Below, in pieces: positions 7,025 through 14,864 of a stretch of DNA of 24,920 nucleotides. The stretch comes from Bacteriovoracaceae bacterium (GTDB lineage Bacteria; Bdellovibrionota; Bacteriovoracia; Bacteriovoracales; Bacteriovoracaceae), in assembly GCA_018060635.1 (NCBI GenBank), contig JAGOVR010000009.1, positions 1 to 24,920 of the forward strand, given 5' to 3'. Both the position numbers and the translations under genes were made by a program. Each line of letters starts with the position of its first letter. The stretch's first letter is position 1. The notes beneath the pieces are model-generated. The model was not told the DNA's origin, searched no databases, and worked only from the letters and a program-made list of their open reading frames with translations.

Positions 7025-8413
7025 TTATCTTACTTGGCTGGAATGTTGGTATAAGCGAATACAAGATTCCACCGACTTTTCCCATACTCCTAAATGCAGA
7101 CTTTCATTTTCGGAGTGAGCGTTGGTATAAGGATCTTCCACTCCTACAAGGAGAGCAGGAGCTCCTCCTAACGCTTTAGAGAAAGGTTCTACGAAAGGAA
7201 TGGAACCACCGCACCCCATAAACACTGGCTCTATTCCCCATGCTTCCGTCATCGCTTTTTTAGCCGCCGCAAAAATAGGATGATCGGTAGAAGTACTCCA
7301 CCAATTTCCCGTTCCCATATTTTGAATGTCTAGTTTGAGACCAAAGGGACAATTTTCTCTCAAATGATTTTTTAATTTTTCAAAAACATCTTCTCCCTTG
7401 AGGTCAGGGACAATTCTCATAGTGACTTTGGCCCAAGCTGAAGCATTAATAATATTAGCCGCCGCTTTTCTGTTACTAGCTTGAATAGCGTTTATGGTGA
7501 TAGTAGGTCTAAACCATAATTTTTCTCGAAAATTTCCCTTGCCACCATTAAAAGGAACTCCCGGTAGAAGGCCTGCCATTTTTCTTAATTCTTCTTCTGT
7601 TTCATTAAGACTTGCTAAACTTTTTTTCTGATCTTCGCTTAGAGGACGTACCTTGTCCCAAATACCTTCTATCGCTACATTTCCATCGCTGTCGGCAAGT
7701 GTTGCTAGCATTTTACAAAGTGCCATTGCAGGGTCAGGAGTAGGGCCTCCCGCCATACCAGAGTGGATGGATTGTTTAAGTGCAGAAACTTCCACATGAG
7801 CTTCTACTAATCCTCGCAAAGAAATAACGAGGCCTCCTCTTTCAGTAGAATAGTTATCAGTATCAGTGAGCACCATATAATCAGCTTGAACTAAATCATG
7901 ATATTGTTTTAAAAAATCAGGAAGACCTTCTGAGCCAATTTCTTCTTCTCCTTCAATAATAACTTTCACATTCACAGGAAGATCGCCACTACTCTTAAGC
8001 CAGCTATCAATAGCGGCGCAGTGAACAGAGATTCCTGCTTTGTCATCAGCTGTTCCTCTACCGTAAAGACGACCTTCTCTTAGGGTAGGCTCAAAGGGAG
8101 GAGATTTCCATTTAGATTCATCACCCACAGGTTGTACGTCATGATGAGCGTAAAGTAGAAGTGTCGGGCGATTAGCATCTTTAATATATTCGCCGTAAAC
8201 ATAAGGTCTAGGATTGTCTTTGGCATACAGAATTTGAATATTATTAAGGCCCGTTTTTTTTAAAAGTTTTGCCACAGCCTCAGCACTTTTTACAACTTCA
8301 GCCGTATCGTAATCAGGAAAACTAATACTAGGAATACGTACTAGTGTTTTTAAATCTTCCAAGTAATTTTCTTTATTTTTACGAAATTGAGCTATGGCTT
8401 TATCAATAGACAT
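7025..8413 (-). CDS. M20 family dipeptidase/metallopeptidase
   Basis: 462 residues, typical of M20A/M20F dipeptidases of the carnosinase type (from memory about 450-480). A two-zinc cytoplasmic peptidase cleaving small peptides; the exact substrate cannot be read from sequence. Metal-binding landmarks are all present: LLYAHHDVQPVG (His, then Asp two residues on), GRGTADDKAG (bridging Asp), IEGEEEIGS (catalytic Glu followed by metal Glu), LTDTDN (Asp) and NAHSENE (last His). The inserted dimerisation domain, including HSGMAGGPTPDPA, is intact. There is no signal peptide. A GGGAGA ribosome site precedes the ATG. The gene is divergent from groES with its own promoter candidate. Confidence 0.93.
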   Translation of the reverse strand: MSIDKAIAQFRKNKENYLEDLKTLVRIPSISFPDYDTAEVVKSAEAVAKLLKKTGLNNIQILYAKDNPRPYVYGEYIKDANRPTLLLYAHHDVQPVGDESKWKSPPFEPTLREGRLYGRGTADDKAGISVHCAAIDSWLKSSGDLPVNVKVIIEGEEEIGSEGLPDFLKQYHDLVQADYMVLTDTDNYSTERGGLVISLRGLVEAHVEVSALKQSIHSGMAGGPTPDPAMALCKMLATLADSDGNVAIEGIWDKVRPLSEDQKKSLASLNETEEELRKMAGLLPGVPFNGGKGNFREKLWFRPTITINAIQASNRKAAANIINASAWAKVTMRIVPDLKGEDVFEKLKNHLRENCPFGLKLDIQNMGTGNWWSTSTDHPIFAAAKKAMTEAWGIEPVFMGCGGSIPFVEPFSKALGGAPALLVGVEDPYTNAHSENESLHLGVWEKSVESCIRLYQHSSQVR

Positions 8414-8439
8414 ATATTCTCCCAGTGTATTTTTTACAG

Positions 8440-8469
8440 AGTATGGAAAATAATAGTGTCTTCTGTCAA
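8440..8469 (-). promoter_or_regulatory. Candidate sigma70 promoter for the M20 dipeptidase
   Basis: On the minus strand a perfect TTGACA (8464-8469) is separated by 18 nt from CATACT (8440-8445, four of six). A start near 8433 would give a leader of about 20 nt carrying the GGGAGA ribosome site. Confidence 0.5.
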
Positions 8470-8500
8470 AAGAAAGCTCAGTTATCTTATGGAAAATGGG

Positions 8501-8521
8501 TTTTATTGCTACGCAATAAAA
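8501..8521. repeat. 9-bp perfect inverted repeat between divergent promoters
   Basis: Arms TTTTATTGC (8501-8509) and GCAATAAAA (8513-8521) are perfect inverse complements around a TAC spacer. It lies 20 nt upstream of the groES -35 and 31 nt upstream of the dipeptidase -35. It is unlike the CIRCE operator (TTAGCACTC half-site). The tight symmetry suits a dimeric regulator; no T-run follows either arm as an intrinsic terminator would require. Confidence 0.5.
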
Positions 8522-8541
8522 GTATTTCTTTAGAGGCTACC

Positions 8542-8569
8542 TTGACATTCATAGCCTAAGAACTATCTT
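8542..8569 (+). promoter_or_regulatory. Candidate sigma70 promoter of groES-groEL
   Basis: A perfect TTGACA at 8542-8547 is followed after 16 nt by TATCTT at 8564-8569 (four of six). Expected start near 8576, leaving a leader of about 40 nt with a strong AAGGAGG at 8603-8609. No CIRCE element and no CCCCAT-type sigma32 -10 are seen around it. Confidence 0.6.
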
Positions 8570-8616
8570 GAGAGGGCTTTAAATACTAATAGCCATTTTT
8601 TGAAGGAGGAATTTTT

Positions 8617-8907
8617 ATGCAAGTTACGCCATTACAAGATCGTGTTCTGGTAAAAAGATTAGAGGAAGAAACTAAAACATCTGGTGGAATTATTATTCCT
8701 GATACTCACAAAGAGAAACCTGTGCGTGGAGAAATTGTGTCTGTAGGTTCAGGATATCGTAATCCGCAAGACGGAACTCTTCGTCCTTTGGAAGTTAAAA
8801 AAGGTGATAAAGTTATTTTTGGAAAATATGCAGGAACAGAAGTTAAATTCGATAACAACGAATATCTTATTATGAAAGAAGAAGATATTTTAGGTATCAT
8901 TCAATAA
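8617..8907 (+). CDS. groES: Co-chaperonin GroES
   Basis: 96 residues, the usual length. GroES caps the GroEL chamber as a heptamer in the cytoplasm. The N-terminal PLQDRVLVKRLEEE strand, the mobile loop (about 17-33, TKTSGGIIIPD) and the C-terminal DILGI are as in the family; the roof segment VGSGYRNPQDGT is present. The ribosome site AAGGAGG is 7 nt before the ATG, one of the strongest in the window, as expected for an abundant protein. It is followed by groEL after 39 nt. Confidence 0.97.
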   Translation: MQVTPLQDRVLVKRLEEETKTSGGIIIPDTHKEKPVRGEIVSVGSGYRNPQDGTLRPLEVKKGDKVIFGKYAGTEVKFDNNEYLIMKEEDILGIIQ

Positions 8908-8946
8908 TTATAACAATAATTTAAAATTAAAATTTAAGGAGTTTTT

Positions 8947-10602
8947 ATGTCAGCAAAAGAATTAAAGTATAGCGAAAATGCTCGAAACTTGATTTTAAAC
9001 GGTGTGAACACATTAGCTAATGCTGTGAAAGTGACACTAGGACCTAAGGGTCGTAATGTTGTTATTCAAAAATCTTTCGGATCTCCTATCATCACTAAAG
9101 ACGGTGTGACTGTGGCCAAAGAAATTGAATTAGAAAATGCTTTTGAAAATATGGGCGCACAAATGGTGAAAGAAGTAGCGCAAAAAACTAATGATGATGC
9201 AGGGGATGGAACAACTACAGCAACAGTTTTGGCGCAAGCTATTTACCGCGAAGGAGCAAAACTTGTTTCTGCTGGAAATAATCCTATGGATCTTAAGCGT
9301 GGAATTGATGTAGCGGTAGAAAGAGTTGTTGCACGTCTTAAAGAACTTTCTAAACCAATCAAAACTAACGAAGAAATTGCACAGGTTGCTACTATTTCTG
9401 CTAACAATGATCATGAAATTGGAAAAATCATCGCTTCTGCTATGGAAAAAGTAGGAAAAGATGGTGTGATTACAATTGAAGAATCAAAAACTGCTGAAAC
9501 AACTTTGGATGTAGTAGAAGGAATGCAATTTGACCGTGGATATCTTTCTCCATACTTCATTACTGATGCAGAAAAAATGGAAGTAGGTTTTGATAATCCA
9601 TATATTTTAATCACTGACAAAAAAATCTCTAACATGAAAGATTTTCTTCCTATCTTGGAAAAAACTGTTCAAACAGGAAAACCACTTTTCATTATTGCTG
9701 AAGATGTGGACGGTGAAGCGCTTACAACTTTAGTGGTTAACAAACTACGTGGAACGCTTAATGTTTGTGCGGTAAAAGCTCCCGGTTTTGGAGATCGCCG
9801 TAAAGAAATGTTAAAAGATATTGCTGTTCTGACAGGTGGAACTGTTATTTCTGAAGAATTAGGTTTTAATTTAGAAAGTGCAACAATTGCAGATCTTGGT
9901 ACTTGTAAACGCATCACTGTAGATAAAGAAAATACAACTATCGTGGACGGCGCTGGTAAGAAAGCTGACGTTAATGCTCGCGTGGGTTCTATTAAATCTC
10001 AGATTGAAGAAACAACTTCTGACTACGACCGCGAAAAATTGCAAGAAAGACTTGCTAAACTTGTGGGTGGTGTGGCCGTTATCAATGTAGGAGCTCCAAC
10101 TGAAACGGAAATGAAAGAGAAAAAAGATAGAGTGGAAGATGCACTGAACGCAACTCGTGCCGCTGTTGAAGAAGGTATTGTTGTAGGTGGAGGAGCCGCT
10201 CTTGTTCATGTAGCTTCAGTTCTTGAAACATTAAAAGCTGAAAATGAAATTCAAGCTTTTGGTATCAAAATTGTAAAACGCTCTATTGAAGAACCTCTTC
10301 GTCAAATTGCAGAAAATGCAGGGCTAGAAGGTTCAGTCGTGGTGAACGCAGTTCGCGCTACTGGTAAGGAGTCTCATGGTTTTAATGCTAAAGAAGGTCG
10401 CTATGAAGATCTTGTAAAAGTAGGAATCATTGACCCTACTAAAGTTACTCGTTCAGCTCTCCAAAATGCGGCATCTGTTGCAGGTCTTATGCTCACAACT
10501 GAAACTATGATTGCAGAACTTCCTAAGAAGGAAGAGCATAATCATGGCGGAGGTCATGGTGGTGGTATGGGCGGCATGGGTGGAATGCCTGGCATGATGT
10601 AA
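8947..10602 (+). CDS. groEL: Chaperonin GroEL
   Basis: 551 residues, standard for a group I chaperonin. It forms the double seven-membered ring that folds cytosolic proteins with ATP and GroES. The ATP site is intact: TLGPKGRNV at 30-38, Asp52 in TKDGVTVAKEIE, and Asp87 in AGDGTTT. The tail ends with a Gly-Gly-Met run, GGMGGMGGMPGMM-like, with three histidines interspersed (EEHNHGGGHGGG), a moderately His-enriched version of the usual tail. An AAGGAG site precedes the ATG. It is the last gene of the groESL unit, which closes with a strong terminator. Only one groEL copy lies in the window. Confidence 0.98.
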   Translation: MSAKELKYSENARNLILNGVNTLANAVKVTLGPKGRNVVIQKSFGSPIITKDGVTVAKEIELENAFENMGAQMVKEVAQKTNDDAGDGTTTATVLAQAIYREGAKLVSAGNNPMDLKRGIDVAVERVVARLKELSKPIKTNEEIAQVATISANNDHEIGKIIASAMEKVGKDGVITIEESKTAETTLDVVEGMQFDRGYLSPYFITDAEKMEVGFDNPYILITDKKISNMKDFLPILEKTVQTGKPLFIIAEDVDGEALTTLVVNKLRGTLNVCAVKAPGFGDRRKEMLKDIAVLTGGTVISEELGFNLESATIADLGTCKRITVDKENTTIVDGAGKKADVNARVGSIKSQIEETTSDYDREKLQERLAKLVGGVAVINVGAPTETEMKEKKDRVEDALNATRAAVEEGIVVGGGAALVHVASVLETLKAENEIQAFGIKIVKRSIEEPLRQIAENAGLEGSVVVNAVRATGKESHGFNAKEGRYEDLVKVGIIDPTKVTRSALQNAASVAGLMLTTETMIAELPKKEEHNHGGGHGGGMGGMGGMPGMM

Positions 10603-10629
10603 TTTTTAACTGTTTATAATGGATTTTTT

Positions 10630-10660
10630 AAGGCCCCCTTTTTTAGGGGGCCTTTTTTTT
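10630..10660 (+). terminator. Rho-independent terminator of groESL
   Basis: Stem AAGGCCCCC (10630-10638) pairs with GGGGGCCTT (10646-10654) around a 7-nt loop and runs into eight T residues (10653-10660). It begins 27 nt after the groEL stop. This is the only clear intrinsic terminator in the window. Confidence 0.95.
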
Positions 10661-10757
10661 GCGGCAAATTTTTCCCCTTCTTCTTTAAATCTTAATTTTT
10701 GACCTCTTCCCATCGAAAAGCCCTTGGTACCAGTCATTCATATTTCTTGGAGTTATT

Positions 10758-11051
10758 ATGCGCAAAGGATTGTGGCTTTTATGCTTACTGATAGCTAGTG
10801 CTATGGCAGATGATGGAGGATTCGGTCGTAGAGATTGTGACGTTGTAAGAGGAACTGTCATAGAAGTGAGTCATGTTTCGAATCATAAAGGTTTTTTTGA
10901 ACTTACTCTAGACACTAATCAAAAAGTAAAATTTAAAGCCAAAGATGTTCTGGGTTCAGAGAGTGCAGATGTTCAGCAACTCATAGGTAAACGCATGGCC
11001 GTATTTGTCGATCAAGTGGGTGAGCAATGTGTGTTTACGGATATTGAGTAA
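10758..11051 (+). CDS. Small exported protein, unknown
   Basis: 97 residues with a short signal peptide (MRKGLWLLCLLIASAMA, cut before DDGG). The mature part of about 80 residues has two cysteines (in RRDCDVV and EQCVF) placed near either end, possibly a disulfide, and beta-rich segments (GTVIEVSHV, FFELTLDTNQKVKFKA, RMAVFVDQV) that would suit a small OB-like barrel; this fold is inference. A GGAG site precedes the ATG at a good distance. It starts 97 nt after the groESL terminator and is the first gene of the row leading to the metalloprotease, 12 nt downstream. No family recognised. Confidence 0.75.
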   Translation: MRKGLWLLCLLIASAMADDGGFGRRDCDVVRGTVIEVSHVSNHKGFFELTLDTNQKVKFKAKDVLGSESADVQQLIGKRMAVFVDQVGEQCVFTDIE

Positions 11052-11063
11052 AGAGGAGCATCT

Positions 11064-11879
11064 ATGAAATTTTATTTTTTATTTTTATTTTTAATTGTCC
11101 CAAAAGTATTTGCCTATAAATTTACAGGGGATTTTATTGAAGGTCATTATCACGCGACCTTTCCCATTGTTTTTAGCATTGTGGATACAGGTGATGTGAA
11201 TATGAATCAAAGACTTAAAAGACTTACTGTAGAGGCCATTGATGACTGGGAAAATAAGACAGGGCATTCTAATATTTTTGAACTTACGGAAGGTTTTTTA
11301 CCTAGCAGTCAAGATGGAAGCATTAACGGAGTTGCAGGAAATCTAATCTATTGGGATAAAAGCACTGCTTTTTTTGAGAGCTTTGCTCAGCAAGAGTCTC
11401 AAAAAAATAATACGATGGTAAGTAGCACTAATATTTTAGCTGTCACTACTCGTGATGCATCTGCCACTCATTATGATAAAGTGACCATTCGTTTTCAATC
11501 GGGTATTAGCGTTTTAAGGCGTGATGATGATACTTTACGAGCCGCTATTATTCATGAATTAGGACACGGTGTGGGACTTGGTCATGCTGATGACTATCAG
11601 GCGATTATGGCCGCTAATTTAGGAATGGAAGAAGCAGAAGAAGATGATGTAGTGGGAATGCAGGCCCTGTATGCAGAAACAGTTTATCGCCAAACCATAG
11701 GTTATTCTATGGGAGGAGAAGCAGAGAAGAAAGGTTTGGGTTGTGGCACCGTAAGTTTAGATGAAAAAAATAACTCTTCAGGAAATGCAGTTCCTTGGAG
11801 TTTTGTTTTGACTGTATTGTTAGGATTTACAGCTGTGACTCAAGTAAAACGGTTAGCTTCTGTTTTAAGGAGAGTCTAA
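11064..11879 (+). CDS. Exported matrixin-like zinc metalloprotease with C-terminal membrane tail
   Basis: 271 residues. Signal peptide at 1-17 (cut after VFA). The metzincin zinc motif HELGHGVGLGH is complete at 164-174 (three His, catalytic Glu165), followed by IM at 181-182 as a possible Met-turn, shorter than the usual S-x-M. The N-terminal part has matrixin-like features (FPIVFSIVDTG, then the helix with AIDDWENKTG). After the catalytic domain comes a single Cys227 in GLGCGTV, a polar linker, a transmembrane stretch (about 243-258, PWSFVLTVLLGF) and a basic end (KRLASVLRRV). That layout resembles C-terminal sorting tails, so it may be held at the inner membrane or processed for surface display. 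An AGAGGAG site precedes the ATG. It is directly followed, with no gap, by the next gene. Confidence 0.9.
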   Translation: MKFYFLFLFLIVPKVFAYKFTGDFIEGHYHATFPIVFSIVDTGDVNMNQRLKRLTVEAIDDWENKTGHSNIFELTEGFLPSSQDGSINGVAGNLIYWDKSTAFFESFAQQESQKNNTMVSSTNILAVTTRDASATHYDKVTIRFQSGISVLRRDDDTLRAAIIHELGHGVGLGHADDYQAIMAANLGMEEAEEDDVVGMQALYAETVYRQTIGYSMGGEAEKKGLGCGTVSLDEKNNSSGNAVPWSFVLTVLLGFTAVTQVKRLASVLRRV

Positions 11880-12290
11880 ATGTCTTTACAAGACAAAGAG
11901 ATTGCTCGTCGTATTTATCTTTTGCTTAAAATCGATGCAAGGACTTTATTTAATCGCATAAGTTCACGCTCTTTTGAAATTGTGGAAATCTTTGCCAGTA
12001 AACGAACGAGAGATCATCTGAAAGATATTTTTCGTAATCGTTATGAAGAAACATCTGTTCATGAACTTAAAAATTGCTCAGAAGAAGTTATTCAAGCTTT
12101 GAATGAGTTTTATACCGAAATGGATAATTTGCGCTGGTATTTGCAGTATAGCACAGATATGCCCACGGCCATTGAAGCTCATCTTTTAAGAGTGATTCAT
12201 TTATTAGAGCTTCATTTACAGAACCTAGAATCCTTTATTGATAAAGAAATTTTTCCAGAAGACTTACCATCTGATCAAAATATGTCATAA
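11880..12290 (+). CDS. Helical cytosolic protein of unknown function
   Basis: 136 residues, no signal peptide, no cysteine apart from one in KNCSEE, and no recognised motif. The composition is mostly helical: an N-terminal basic helix (DKEIARRIYLLLKIDARTLF), a middle helix pair and a Leu/His-rich amphipathic helix (AHLLRVIHLLELHLQNLESF) near the C-terminus. The ATG immediately follows the protease stop codon, with AAGGAG inside the end of the protease gene, so the two are translationally coupled. This placement suggests a shared role with the protease row, but the function is unknown. Confidence 0.75.
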   Translation: MSLQDKEIARRIYLLLKIDARTLFNRISSRSFEIVEIFASKRTRDHLKDIFRNRYEETSVHELKNCSEEVIQALNEFYTEMDNLRWYLQYSTDMPTAIEAHLLRVIHLLELHLQNLESFIDKEIFPEDLPSDQNMS

Positions 12291-12297
12291 TAGGGTC

Positions 12298-12963
12298 ATG
12301 TATAAAGCTCTTTTCTTTTTTCTTTTTTTTACACTTCCTCTCTTTTCTGTAGAAAATTTTGAGGGACGTATTTCAGAACTAACAGAGAAAGCTTCTCTCA
12401 TGAGAATTAAATTCAAAAATTTTAAAAACTTAAAATTTTTGAGCACTAAAAATAAAGTCACTTTTTGGAATGAATCTTATCCCAGCCATAAATGTACAGG
12501 AGAAGTGAAGGGGAAAACCAATGAGTATTTATTATTACAAGTAGAAGGTTATTTAGATTGTGTTAAAAAAGTTTATTTAACTAAAGGCTCTTCCCTTTTA
12601 TTTTCGAGTGACGATTTAGAGACTAATAAAAAGAAGGCGCAAGAAGTGATTGATCTTCTCCTTAAAAAAAGATTAGCAGTAAGCTCTCAATTAGAAGAAA
12701 AAAGAACTCATGGAGGAGAAGGAGCTATTTCTGCGATTAATGAAATATACCAAGCGAAGATAGCAGAAATAGAGGCCCAGTGGGCTAATGAAATTGAAAA
12801 AGTAAAAGCCAGTAATCAAATAGGGGAAAAAGATATACTCCTTTTACAGACACGCTTAGAAGAAATTGATCATGAATTGGAGCGCTATAGAATTAATGAC
12901 AAAGAAAATGCTAAAGATCGTTGGGCCTTAGATGAAAAAATTTACCCAGATCCAAAAAAATAA
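12298..12963 (+). CDS. Exported coiled-coil protein of unknown function
   Basis: 221 residues from the ATG at 12298; the frame is open upstream to an ATG at 12238 inside the preceding gene, but starting at 12298 gives a clear signal peptide (MYKALFFFLFFTLPLFS) and lies 7 nt after the preceding stop. The N-terminal mature half is beta-rich with two cysteines (HKCTGEV, LDCVKKV) that may pair. The second half (from about 110) is strongly charged and heptad-like, with stretches such as AEIEAQWANEIEKVKA and LEEIDHELERYR, indicating a coiled coil. It reads straight into the transporter gene 2 nt later. No family recognised. Confidence 0.75.
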   Translation: MYKALFFFLFFTLPLFSVENFEGRISELTEKASLMRIKFKNFKNLKFLSTKNKVTFWNESYPSHKCTGEVKGKTNEYLLLQVEGYLDCVKKVYLTKGSSLLFSSDDLETNKKKAQEVIDLLLKKRLAVSSQLEEKRTHGGEGAISAINEIYQAKIAEIEAQWANEIEKVKASNQIGEKDILLLQTRLEEIDHELERYRINDKENAKDRWALDEKIYPDPKK

Positions 12964-12965
12964 TC

Positions 12966-13838
12966 ATGCTAAATCTTTTCTTACTTCTTTTTTGTACGCT
13001 TATCTGGGGTATTGCTTTTATCTGTCAAAAATGGACGTTAGAGTCGTATTCTCCTCTGTGGAGTACCACTATTCGTTATTTTTTTACTATGATCCCAGCT
13101 GGCATAAGCTTGTGCTATTTTAAAAGTTTTAAACGTGACTTAAAGGATTTTAAAGCCCCTTTTATTTGTGCTGTTTTTATTTTTATTGGGTTTTTAGCAC
13201 AGAATATAGGTCTTAAGTACACTACTGTTGCCAAGAGTAGTTTTATTACAACTTTTTATGCTTTCTTTACGCCATTATGGATGTTTTTTTATCATAAGAT
13301 GCGTTTTCGCTTGGGCTATTGGTTTCTTTTAAGCTTAGCGATTGTCGGTATTTTTTTTCTTTGTGATTTAACTTTATCAGAATTTAACAAGGGTGATGTG
13401 ATGACTCTTGTTTGTGCTCTTTCTTTTTCGGCTCATATTATTATAGTGGGAAACATGAGTAAGAATTATCCCTCCAGTATAGAGTTTAATTCTTTGCAAT
13501 GCTTTTTTGTTTTTATTTTTTCTATCATTACAGGATTTATGTTAGAACCCATTCCATCGCTAACACCATTACTAGATGTTTCATGGGCGCAAAATGCTTT
13601 TTGGGGATTTATTGTGCTGGGTATTTTTTCATCTTTTGTGGCATTAACCTTACAAGTTCGCGCTCAAAAACAAATTCCTCCTCATGTGGTAAGTATGATT
13701 TTTTTAATGGAATCACCCTTTGCCACTATTTTTGCTTATTTTATTTTAGGTGAGATGCTAACCCTATGGGGACTCATAGGGGCCTTGATGGTGATGGTTG
13801 CAGTGGCCCTGCTCCCTAAGGTATCGCTTCCAGCTTAA
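12966..13838 (+). CDS. EamA/DMT-family membrane transporter
   Basis: 290 residues with ten hydrophobic segments arranged as two EamA halves (about 3-133 and 147-285), each opening with a pattern seen in drug/metabolite transporters: TLIWGIAFICQKWTLE in the first half and ALSFSAHIIIVG in the second. The conserved end of the second half (SMIFLMESPFATIFAYFILGE) is present. Substrate cannot be read from sequence; the family moves metabolites, amino acids or drugs across the inner membrane. It lies 2 nt after the coiled-coil gene without a clear ribosome site, suggesting coupling. Its last 23 nt overlap the convergent htrA-like gene. Confidence 0.93.
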   Translation: MLNLFLLLFCTLIWGIAFICQKWTLESYSPLWSTTIRYFFTMIPAGISLCYFKSFKRDLKDFKAPFICAVFIFIGFLAQNIGLKYTTVAKSSFITTFYAFFTPLWMFFYHKMRFRLGYWFLLSLAIVGIFFLCDLTLSEFNKGDVMTLVCALSFSAHIIIVGNMSKNYPSSIEFNSLQCFFVFIFSIITGFMLEPIPSLTPLLDVSWAQNAFWGFIVLGIFSSFVALTLQVRAQKQIPPHVVSMIFLMESPFATIFAYFILGEMLTLWGLIGALMVMVAVALLPKVSLPA

Positions 13839-14853
13839 TTTTTTTACTATAGATTTTATTATTTTTCTTAAGCTCCAAAGTCACGATATCACCTACTTTC
13901 ATTTTTTCCATTTCTTCATAGAGGTTTTCAAATTTAGTGAGTTTTTTCCCATTGATTCCTAAAATAATATCTCCTAAAAAAACTTTTCCACTCTGAGGGT
14001 CAACTTGAATTCCCATAAGGCCAGCCTTTCCACCAGCTCCTTTTTTTTCAACATATTTAATAATAAGTCCTTCATGATCAAAATAATCAGCTTGATTTTC
14101 TAAGAGAGCTACTCCCAGCCCTGGACGAATAACTTTCCCATGCATAATAAGCTGAGGAACAATGGATTTAATGGTATCAATCGGCACTCCAAAGCCTAAT
14201 CCAGAACTTGCCCCCGAAGGAGAGACAATCATGGTACACATGGCAATGATTCTTCCTTGAGAATCTACTAAAGGCCCCCCTGAGTTTCCGGGATTAATAG
14301 AAGCATCGGTTTGAATCATGTTATTAATAGGAAGACCTGCAATGCCTGGAATAATACGTTCCTTAGCAGAAATGGTTCCCACCGTCATAGTGTTGTTAAA
14401 ACGAAAAGGACTGCCAAAAGCAATAGCTTTTTGACCCACCAGTAAGTTTTGAGAATTACCAATAGTAATAGGGATAAGATTTTTGGGAGGATTTATTATT
14501 TTTAATACAGCAATATCTTTTCTAGGTTCTGCACCAACTAAGACTGCTTTGTATTCACTTTTATCTTTGGAAAAAGTAATAACAAACTCAGAGGCTCCTT
14601 GAGTCACATGAAAATTAGTGACAATATGACCTAATTTATCCCAGACAAATCCTGACCCTGCCCCCGCAGGAATTTCTTGTACAGGACTCCAAAGAGATCG
14701 TTTGATTTTTTGAGTATTGGTAATACTAACAACAGAAGGGGATACTTTTTCATGTACAGAGATAGAGTTTTTTTCATATTCCAAAAGATTTTGAAAATCA
14801 TTTGCTCTCACAAAAGAAGTAAGAAATAAAAATAAAAAAGAAATCTTTTTCAT
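13816..14853 (-). CDS. HtrA/Deg-type periplasmic serine protease with one PDZ domain
   Basis: 345 residues from the second of two adjacent ATGs; AGGAGG lies 5 nt before it but only 2 nt before the first (14856). Exported through a signal peptide (KKISFLFLFLTSFVRA). In numbering from the first ATG the trypsin-like triad is His83 (TNFHV), Asp114 (RKDIAVL) and Ser192 (GNSGGP), followed by one PDZ domain (about 243-346) containing LGDIILGING. A single PDZ makes it like DegS or plant Deg1 rather than DegP with two; there is no strong uncleaved anchor signal. It degrades or senses misfolded envelope proteins. Its ribosome site overlaps the stop codon of the PspC gene, so expression is coupled to it. 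Called HtrA-like rather than a specific degX. Confidence 0.93.
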   Translation of the reverse strand: MKKISFLFLFLTSFVRANDFQNLLEYEKNSISVHEKVSPSVVSITNTQKIKRSLWSPVQEIPAGAGSGFVWDKLGHIVTNFHVTQGASEFVITFSKDKSEYKAVLVGAEPRKDIAVLKIINPPKNLIPITIGNSQNLLVGQKAIAFGSPFRFNNTMTVGTISAKERIIPGIAGLPINNMIQTDASINPGNSGGPLVDSQGRIIAMCTMIVSPSGASSGLGFGVPIDTIKSIVPQLIMHGKVIRPGLGVALLENQADYFDHEGLIIKYVEKKGAGGKAGLMGIQVDPQSGKVFLGDIILGINGKKLTKFENLYEEMEKMKVGDIVTLELKKNNKIYSKKIKLEAIP

Positions 14854-14858
14854 CATAT

Positions 14859-14864
14859 CCTCCT
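14859..14864 (-). promoter_or_regulatory. Shine-Dalgarno overlapping the pspC stop codon
   Basis: AGGAGG on the minus strand shares its first bases with the TAG stop of the PspC gene (14863-14865) and sits 5 nt from the second htrA-like ATG. This links translation of the two proteins and decides the start. Confidence 0.6.

Noticed and set aside
8414..8616. CIRCE operator or sigma32 promoter upstream of groES
   Set aside because: No TTAGCACTC or GAGTGCTAA half-site and no CCCCAT-type -10 were found; only the different 9-bp inverted repeat and a sigma70-like promoter.
9130..10209. Open frames on the minus strand across groEL (9130-9414, 9411-9635, 9669-9917, 9871-10209)
   Set aside because: They lie wholly inside the strongly conserved groEL gene, have Ser/Phe/Lys-rich translations typical of antisense shadow, and lack ribosome sites.
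12932..13123. Plus-strand frame overlapping the coiled-coil and transporter genes
   Set aside because: It runs through the start of the transporter in another frame; the transporter has clear family features and the other frame does not.
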